A stretch of DNA of 64,000 nucleotides from Euryodendron excelsum (lineage: Eukaryota; Streptophyta; Magnoliopsida; Ericales; Pentaphylacaceae). The notes under the pieces were generated by a model. That model was given only the letters and a program-made list of their open reading frames with translations. It had not been told where the DNA came from and did not search any database. Positions 57,641 through 64,000 of this stretch are shown piece by piece (positions within the stretch are counted from its first letter, which is position 1; each line of letters begins with the position of its first letter). The stretch spans positions 20,932,001 to 20,996,000 of the forward strand of contig CM065388.1 in assembly GCA_033060915.1 (NCBI GenBank). Direction: 5' to 3'. The translations under genes were made by a program, and so were the position numbers.

Positions 57641-57872
57641 TTCTGACCCACCTTATCCTCACTTTCCAAGTTAAATACCTCCAGGACACTATTTTAAGTG
57701 TTCCTGCTCCTTTCCGGCCTTCCGGGTCATTCTCGGCTCCTTCAAATCATTCCCGGACTTTCCGGAGTCACTCCTAGTGAAGCCAGGCTAAAAATTGCAT
57801 GGTAGTCACTAGTACAGGCGCCCAAATCTAGTCAAAGATACGTTGCTTGCCGACCTTAAATCTTTCCTAATT

Positions 57873-57976
57873 GGCTGGCGCCGCTAGTAGTGGCAGCCAA
57901 GCCAAAAAATGGCCTGGCGCCACTCCTAGTGGCGCCAGTGTAAAATTTACCCTGGCGCCACTGCAACAGGCGCCAG
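57873..57976 (+). promoter_or_regulatory. Stacked TGGCGCC palindromes upstream of the LTR-B TATA box
   Basis: Three consecutive inverted repeats. At 57,915-57,937 arms TGGCGCCACT and AGTGGCGCCA flank CCT. At 57,952-57,976 arms CTGGCGCC and GGCGCCAG flank nine bases. At about 57,873-57,898 there is a weaker copy. They end 15 bp before TATAAATA. The matching region of LTR-A (61,610-61,715) keeps them in mutated form. Confidence 0.7.
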
Positions 57977-57990
57977 GTTTGTCCTCCTTC

Positions 57991-57998
57991 TATAAATA
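57991..57998 (+). promoter_or_regulatory. TATA box of LTR-B
   Basis: TATAAATA in the context CCTTC-TATAAATA-CAGAGCC, 2.0 kb into the LTR, followed by a leader with AAACCCTA motifs. The copy in LTR-A has changed to ACAAATA. Confidence 0.7.
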
Positions 57999-58599
57999 CA
58001 GAGCCTCATTCAACGTGAAGAGGGTTTGCAAACTTAACCTAAAAACCCTATATTTCGATATACAGAGCTCGAGCACCTCCTAAACCGTAGCCTCCCTAGT
58101 TTTTCCCAAACCCTAGCCACCATACACAAACCTTAGCCTCCTATACACTCATACACACCCCTATACACTCATACCCTAGCCTTCAACCATCCTTTGAAGA
58201 TCGGAAGAGCTGCCATCAAAAGCTTGAAGACAACCCTTGAAGGTTGAAGAAAAAGATCAAGACGAAGACCGAAGACCGAAGACAAGCAAGGCGCGCAAAT
58301 TAAAGAAGTTACAAGGTAGGCTTTCTCTTTAATTTTCTGCACTTCCCCCCTCTCTCTTCTCTCTCCAACCCACTTGGGTTTTCTCTATTTTAATCCCCCA
58401 TCTCTTTCCCCCCCTTTCTTTGCATGCTTGAAATAAGGGGACTCCCGGTCTATGTGTAGGATTAGACTATTGGAGAGTCACCATGTCGGGGGCTCTCTTC
58501 TAGTCTAACCAAAGACCACGTGGGTCCGACCCCCTTGATTATGTGGTGAAGCCTTAGCCTTGTATGTTCACGACCCCAAATTGCATTGTGCATATCATA

Positions 58600-60360
58600 A
58601 TCTTGCATCTTCCAAAATTCGTTTTCAAAGTTGTTTTTAAAATTGTTTTCAAACTTGTTTTCAAAATTGCATCAAAATCTCTTTTTCAAAAACTTGTTTT
58701 CAAAACCACAATTCTAGGGTGATTCTAGCCTTTGCTAGGGTTGCTTTAGGAAAGTGTTATATTAAAAGTGACCTTTTGATCTATATTTTCAAACCTTATT
58801 TTCAAAACCACTTTCTTAAAGTGGTTCTAGCCCTCTTATGGCTAGAATCGCTTTAGGAAAGTGAGATGTTTTTATACTTTTCAAAAACTCTCTCTTCAAA
58901 AATCTCTTCCTAAAAATCTCTTTTTTCAATATACTTTCCTAAAAACTCTCTCCAAAAACCTTTCTAAAAAACTCTCTTTCTAAAATCTTCCTTCTAGAAA
59001 TTTTCCCTCTAGGATTCTCCTTCTAAAATCTTCATTTCTAAAAACACACCTTCCAAAAAACTCCTTTTTTTCCAAAAATCTTTCCAAAAACTCTCTTTCC
59101 AAATTCACTTTCCAAAAACTCCTCCCTAGGATTCCCTTCTAGAAAACCTTCGTTCCCAAAAAACGCGTTTTCCAAAAAACTCTTTCCTTAGAGCCCAAGT
59201 CAAGCCCTAGAAACTACGATTAGGAAACCCTAATTTTCTTTCCAAAAACATTATTTTCAAACTTTGCCCCAAACCTAGGTTTCTAAAACCTCCTGTTTTC
59301 TACGTCCAAACCATACACATTTCCAAAACCTATTTTCTACGCCGAAACTATAATTTTCCAAATCTAGGGTTTCTAGAATCTCCCTTTCCAAATCCTAGCC
59401 AAATCCTACCTTCCCTTTGGGAAACCGAATCAAATCTCTCCGTTTAGGAAACTAGATCCCATCCTCCGTTTTTGGAAACAAAATCAAATCTTTTCTTTTA
59501 GAGACCAAATCCAATCTCTTCCTAAATCCAAATCTTTCCTAATTCAAATCCTTCCTAAACTTCCACCTTCCTAAACCATAAGTTTCCTAAAACTTTCAAC
59601 TTCAACCCTTTCCTAATTCTACCCCTTTCCAAATCTTAACTTTCCAAATCCAAGTTTTCAAAACCTTTCCTAAATTCAAGCCTTTCCTAATTTCAAGACT
59701 TTCTAAAATTCAAACTCTAAAACTTTCTAAATCCTAAACTTTCCAAATTTCAAATCTTTTCAAATCCAAAGTTTCCTAAATTCAAAACTTTCTTAAGTTA
59801 AATCTTTCTAAACTTCCAAGCTTTCTAAATTCTAAATCTTTCCAAAACTTCAACATATTTCCAAATCCAAAACTTCCTTATTTTCAAAACCTTTCCTTTT
59901 TCAAAACCTTTCTTAAAATGGAGTTTTCTTAATTCAAAACTTTCTAAACTCAAAGCTTTCTAAATTTAAAACTTCCCAATTTTCAAAACTTCCTAATTTC
60001 AAAACCTTTCCTAAAACAACACTTTCTTAAGTTGAAACTTTCTTAAACCTAAACCTTTCCTAATTCAAAACTTTCCAAAAATAAAACTTTCCTATTTCGA
60101 AACTTTCTTAAATCGGACCTTTCCTAATTCGAACATCTCCTAAAATCCAATCTTTCCAAATCTTCCAAGCCAAGTCAAATCTTTCCTAAGTCTCCTATCT
60201 TTTCTAAGTCTAGGTTTCCTTAAACCTTCTCTTTTCCAAAACAAGTCCAAATCAATCTTTTCAAAGCAAGTCCAATCCTCTCAATTCCAATTTCCAATCT
60301 CCTCTTTTAATTTCAATTCAAATTCAATGTCCAATGCAAGTTCCTTCTTCAATCCACTCT
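58600..60360 (+). repeat. G-poor degenerate repeat region in LTR-B
   Basis: About 1.75 kb built from short units such as TTTCCAAAA, TTTCCTAATTCAAA and CTTTCTAAA, with very little G on the plus strand. Short frames across it (for example 60,438-60,699) are low-complexity artefacts. Confidence 0.85.
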
Positions 60361-60380
60361 TCTATTTTTAATCGGACTCC

Positions 60381-60446
60381 GGTCTGAACTACGACTGACC
60401 TGATTCCCCCAAAGGGATACGTAGGCAACCTTCATAGGTGCGGTCA
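60381..60446 (+). ncRNA. Conserved stem-loop block in LTR-B
   Basis: Reads GAACTACGACTGACCTGATT, CCCCCAAAGGGATACGTAGGC, AACCTTCATAGGTGCGGTCA. The stem TCCC/GGGA encloses CCAAA. It differs from LTR-C at paired positions. RNA function is inferred, not shown. Confidence 0.45.
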
Positions 60447-61212
60447 CAACACTTTTCAAACTTTCAATTCCACCCTCATGGGTGTGATTTCCAAAATCTT
60501 TTCAAATCTCAAATTCCAATTTCAAAATTTCTATTTTCAAATTTCTACTTTCAATTTTCAAACTTTCCAATTTCAATTCTATTTCTTCAAGTCTATTTTC
60601 AAATCAAATCAAATTCAAATTAAAATCTTTTCAAATCTATTTTTTTTAATTCTCTTTCCTTGCACTTGCATATCATGCATCATGTTAGTTTCTTTTTAAG
60701 CATTGTTTTTCTAAAATGAATAGGGTTGAACACATGTTAGTTAAAGACTTTCATAGGAATCTAGGGTAGATTGACATGTAGGTACCGAAAGGGCGGCGTA
60801 GGGTGATAGCTTAGTGCGTCTTCCCTACACGTAACCAACCTCCGAACCTAGAATCACTGTTTTCAAAGACCAAAAGGAGTTATTTTTTTAAAAAAGGGCT
60901 AAATGTTTTCCAAAGGTTGCCAAATAACCTGTTTTCTTTAAAACCCTCTCTTGAGGAGATGTTTTTCAAAATCGTTTTACAAAACCTTAAGTTTAGTTTT
61001 CAGATTATGCTTAGTTTTGAGGTGACCTAACTCACCTTAATCAAGTTAGGTGGCGACTCCGAATCTTTTTCAAAAGCCCTTTATTCAAACCAATTTTTCA
61101 ATTCAAACCTAGTCGTACTCATTCTTATAGGAGGGTGAGTTCTAACAAGAGAGTACAACATTTTTCCCGCTTGTGTGAGTATTCCTCGAGTGCGAAAAAT
61201 CTAGGTGCGACA

Positions 61213-61217
61213 GTTAG
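61213..61217. repeat. LTR-B target-site duplication, right copy (GTTAG)
   Basis: Directly follows GGTGCGACA; LTR-A text (GAGAGAGAAGAGAG) resumes after it. Confidence 0.92.
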
Positions 61218-62597
61218 GAGAGAGAAGAGAGAGGGGGAAGTGCGGAAATTTAAACGGAGAACCAATCTTGTATCTTGTTTATTTTGCACACCTTGCTTTC
61301 TTCAGTCTTCATCTTGATCTTTGTCTTCAATCTTCAAGAGCCGCCTTCAATCTTCAAACTTCAGATTGCAACTCTTAAAGTCTTCGAAGGAGGGTTGAAG
61401 GTTAGTGTATGAGTGTATGGGGGTGTGTATGAGTGTATAGGAGACTAGGGTTTAGTGTATAGTGGTTAGGGTTTGGAAAACCTAACGAGGCTAGGGTTTA
61501 GGGAGTGTTCGAGCTTTGTGTATCGAATTATATGATTTTTAGATTGAGTTTGCGGATCCTTTTCATGTTGGAGGAGGCTCTGTATTTGTAGAGGTTGGAC
61601 AAATCTGGCACCTGTTACAGTGGTGCTAGGCCAAACTTTACACTGGTGTCACTAGGAGTGGCGCTAGGCAAATTTTTGGTTTGGCGCCACTACTAGTGGT
61701 GCCAACCATTTAGGAAATATTTAAGGTCGGTAAACAACGTATCTTTGACTAAATTTGGGCGCCTGTACTAGTGACTACCATGTAATTTTTAGCCTGGCTT
61801 TACTAGGAGTGACTCCGGAAAGTCCAGGAATGATTTAAGGGACCGGGTATGGCCCGGAAGGCTGGAAAAGAGCAGGAACACTTAGAATAGTGTCCCGGAG
61901 GTGTTTGACTTAAAAAGTGAGGATAAGATGTGTCAGAAGGGTTGACCGGGCCTTTAGGGGCAAAACGGTCAATCGGATTGGGAAGCTGCCGGGACGGACT
62001 CGGACTGTCCCGGAAGAAGACTTGGGATTTGGAAACATTATTTAGAATTTTCCCAAAGGTTGCCGGTTTGATACCCAGAGCCGGTGTGGTCGAAAAAGGT
62101 GACCGGCCCACCAGGGGTAAAACGGTCATTTTATACCGGGTTGGCCAAAATTGACTCAGAACGATCCGAAAGGATAAAGAAAAGTTTAGAACACTATAAA
62201 AAATATTCTCGGGAAGTTACTGGTTTGATACCCAGAGCCGGTGTGGTCGGAAAAGGAGACCGGCCCTCCAGGGGCAAAATGGTCATTTTGTACTGGGTTT
62301 GCCGGAACTGACTCGGAATGATCCGAAAAGGTAAAGGGAGGTTGAGAACACTACAAAAAGCAGTCTCAGAAGGTTATCGGTTTGATACCCAGCGTCGGTG
62401 TGGTCGGAAAAGGCGACCGGCCCTTCAGGGGCAAAACGGTCATTTTTCACCAAAGTGGGCTAACAGACATTGGTGTTGACCTGGGTTTTGAGTGTTTCCG
62501 CCACTCTGACTGCGGTTGTCGTGACACAGGGGTTTGTTGGCAATTCCCTATATCGACCTATTTGTGAGTATTTCTGCTACTCTAACGGTTGTAATGT

Positions 62598-63060
62598 TTG
62601 CGAGTGTTTTCGCTACTCGGACCATCTCGAGGAATAAACTGTCTCGAGAGAGGGATTGGAAAGGGGACTTACCGTCTCCGAGAAGACGTGCCTAAGTTGG
62701 AATCGTCTCGAGGAATAAATTGTCTCGACAGAGGGGTTGGAAAGGGGACTTACCGTCTTCGAAAAGACGTGCCTAAATTGGAACTGTCTCGAGGAATAAA
62801 CTGTCTCGAGAAAGGGGTTGGAAAGGAGACTTACTATCTTCGAAAAGACATGCCTGAATTGGAACCGTCACAAGGAATAAACTGTCTTGAAAGAGGGATT
62901 GGAAAAAGGACTTACCGTCTTCAAAAAGACGTGCTTGAATTGGAACCGTCTCAAGGAATATACTGTCTCGAAAGAGGGATTAGAAAGAGGACTTATCGTC
63001 TTCGAAAAGACGTGCCTAAATTGGAACCGTCTTGAGGAATAAACTGTCTCGAGAGAGGGA
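62598..63060. repeat. 81-bp tandem repeat, five to six copies (LTR-A)
   Basis: The inverted counterpart of 56,360-56,620 with about twice as many units. The 145-aa plus frame across it repeats SRGINCLERGIGKxTYRLRK every 27 residues. The frame has no promoter or codon signal of its own and is not called as a gene. Confidence 0.9.
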
Positions 63061-63144
63061 TTGAAGTTGAAATTGAAATTGGAAAGAAACAATGCCTCTA
63101 AAGACATTTTGATTATTTTACCCCTATTTGGGCCACGGACACCA

Positions 63145-64000
63145 CAAATCATATTAAAAAATTCCTTTTACATACATATGCCTTGTTCTTACACAAACAA
63201 AAACAGAAATGTATATATACGTGCGCGCGTGTGCGTGTGTTAAGAGCTTTTCAAAATCACCTACAAATTAACTGTATCGGATACGTTAGATGAGAGTGGA
63301 TTTATTTGGGGACCGCAAGTGGGTGAGGATAGGTTAGTTTAAGAGGTGAAGAGAGAGAGCGAGAGAGTTATTGAAGAAGTCTTGTCTTGATAGGACAACT
63401 AAGAGAAAATGGAGAGAAATAGAATTGGAATAAGAAAGAGTCAAAAAGTTTACAATAGGAGGTAGTATTTTTACTTCGCTTTATATATATATATATATAT
63501 ATATTTTATTACAATAGAACGTAGTTTTGTCAGTTTATATAGTCAAATTAGGCAACAAACGGATAAAATGTTGACGGAGCAAAGGATCTTCCTGTCGGTA
63601 TGTTCAAGGGATTTAGGTACCTAATTTTTTTTTTTTTGGACAACAGGCACCTATCTTTAAAGGGTAGTAAATAGGGATGGCTATGCCTTAAAAGTTTAAT
63701 AAGTTAGTCCATAAATTATAAGTATTGAGAATTTTATTTTTAAATTTGATTAGTCTAATAAGTAAATTTGACAATTACTTTTAAAGCTTAGTTCGGCTAG
63801 GCCCGAATATATATAAAAAAATATATTTTTTATATTTTAATATTATATATATATGTAATTAAATTTTATGTTATTTAATTTTATTTTAAAAAAATTATTT
63901 ATTAAATAAATTTTAAATTAAATTAGAGGATTTAGATGAGTTTAAAAGTATAATTTTTTTAACTAAACTAAACTTAAAATTTAATTTTAAATCTGAAGAA
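63145..64000. other. AT-rich end of window, no gene recognised
   Basis: Contains GT/GC alternation (63,220-63,240), GA-rich text (63,340-63,440), an (AT)n run at about 63,483-63,505, a T-run near 63,626-63,638 and very AT-rich sequence after 63,690. A GGCTAGGCCCG motif near 63,795 recalls the patch at 10.0-10.6 kb. Confidence 0.5.

Larger units (their letters stand above)
55988..61212 (+). mobile_element. LTR-B: intact 5.2-kb solo LTR (Tat/Ogre-like) inserted in LTR-A
   Basis: 5225 bp from TGTAAGCACCCC to GGTGCGACA, with GTTAG on both sides. It is a solo LTR: no PBS, gag or pol, and no second copy in the same orientation adjoining. Layout: tandem arrays with 81-bp, 37-bp and about-156-bp periods in U3, stacked TGGCGCC palindromes, TATAAATA at 57,991, a T/C-rich leader, a G-poor repeat region (58,600-60,350), the hairpin block (60,381-60,446) and a conserved 3' end with AAGTTAGGTGGCGACTCC (61,042). 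A solo LTR with a duplication is the usual product of LTR-LTR recombination. Confidence 0.93.
52787..63144 (-). mobile_element. LTR-A: giant Ty3/gypsy LTR (Tat/Ogre-like), split by LTR-B
   Basis: Two blocks, 52,787-55,987 and 61,218-63,144, are one LTR on the minus strand, about 5.1 kb without the insertion. The plus-strand start TGTTGCGCCCAGATTTTTCG is the inverse of the LTR-B end. The promoter-like position at about 61,580 now reads CTACAAATACA on the minus strand, so the TATA is mutated. The outer (5') about 125 bp is missing at 63,144. The four segments shared with LTR-B run in reverse order and orientation. Confidence 0.9.

Noticed and set aside
62598..63035. 145-aa open frame with a 27-residue repeat
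   Set aside because: It is produced by an 81-bp tandem repeat (divisible by three) inside LTR-A; the copy in LTR-B is in the opposite strand and shorter.

Overview
This is a stretch of plant nuclear DNA, most likely from a eudicot. It is AT-rich, carries many microsatellites, has one intact single-exon disease-resistance-type gene (CC-NBS-LRR) and is otherwise packed with nested, decayed plant transposable elements. I see no tRNA, rRNA, CRISPR array or bacterial-type operon. The species cannot be fixed from the sequence alone.

Layout. 1-6.2 kb: non-coding or decayed sequence with one retrotransposon-LTR-like block (about 1.27-2.26 kb) and one weak exon-like stretch (4.46-4.64 kb). 6.26-8.94 kb, minus strand: the only convincing intact protein gene, an 893-aa NLR of the RPP13/RPP8-like kind. 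8.94-11.56 kb: non-coding, including a GGCCC-rich patch. 11,562-30,451: a CACTA (En/Spm-type) DNA transposon with a 3-bp target duplication (CAA on both sides). It holds only a broken N-terminal transposase remnant, because most of its interior is a 12.2-kb Athila-type Ty3/gypsy retrotransposon (11,872-24,090) with both LTRs and a perfect 5-bp duplication (GTCAT). 30,955-34,128: the 3' part of a minus-strand Ty1/copia element, cut inside its integrase by the next insertion.

34.1-63.1 kb is dominated by four very long LTRs (4.5-5.2 kb each) of one Ty3/gypsy type, probably Tat/Ogre/Retand-like, none with an internal coding region. LTR-D is 34,129-38,611 and LTR-C 48,062-52,786. LTR-A is on the minus strand at 52,787-63,144. 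LTR-B (55,988-61,212) is an intact solo LTR with a 5-bp duplication (GTTAG), inserted in opposite orientation into LTR-A. Between D and C lie a fragment of a SEC12-like/PHF1 gene next to a CACTA-type end, and a second decayed minus-strand copia element with gag, PBS and LTRs, itself interrupted by other LTRs. The last 0.85 kb is AT-rich with nothing recognised.

The order of insertion can be read from the nesting: Athila into CACTA; LTR-D into copia-1; LTR-B into LTR-A; a 1.3-kb solo LTR into the 5' LTR of copia-2. Apart from the NLR there is no evidence of functional host genes working together. I found no clearly new biological system. The most interesting leads are a small stem-loop with compensatory changes shared by all four giant LTRs, two multi-kilobase inverted repeats created by LTR-B inside LTR-A, palindromes stacked just upstream of the LTR-B TATA box, and the SEC12-like fragment beside a CACTA end.
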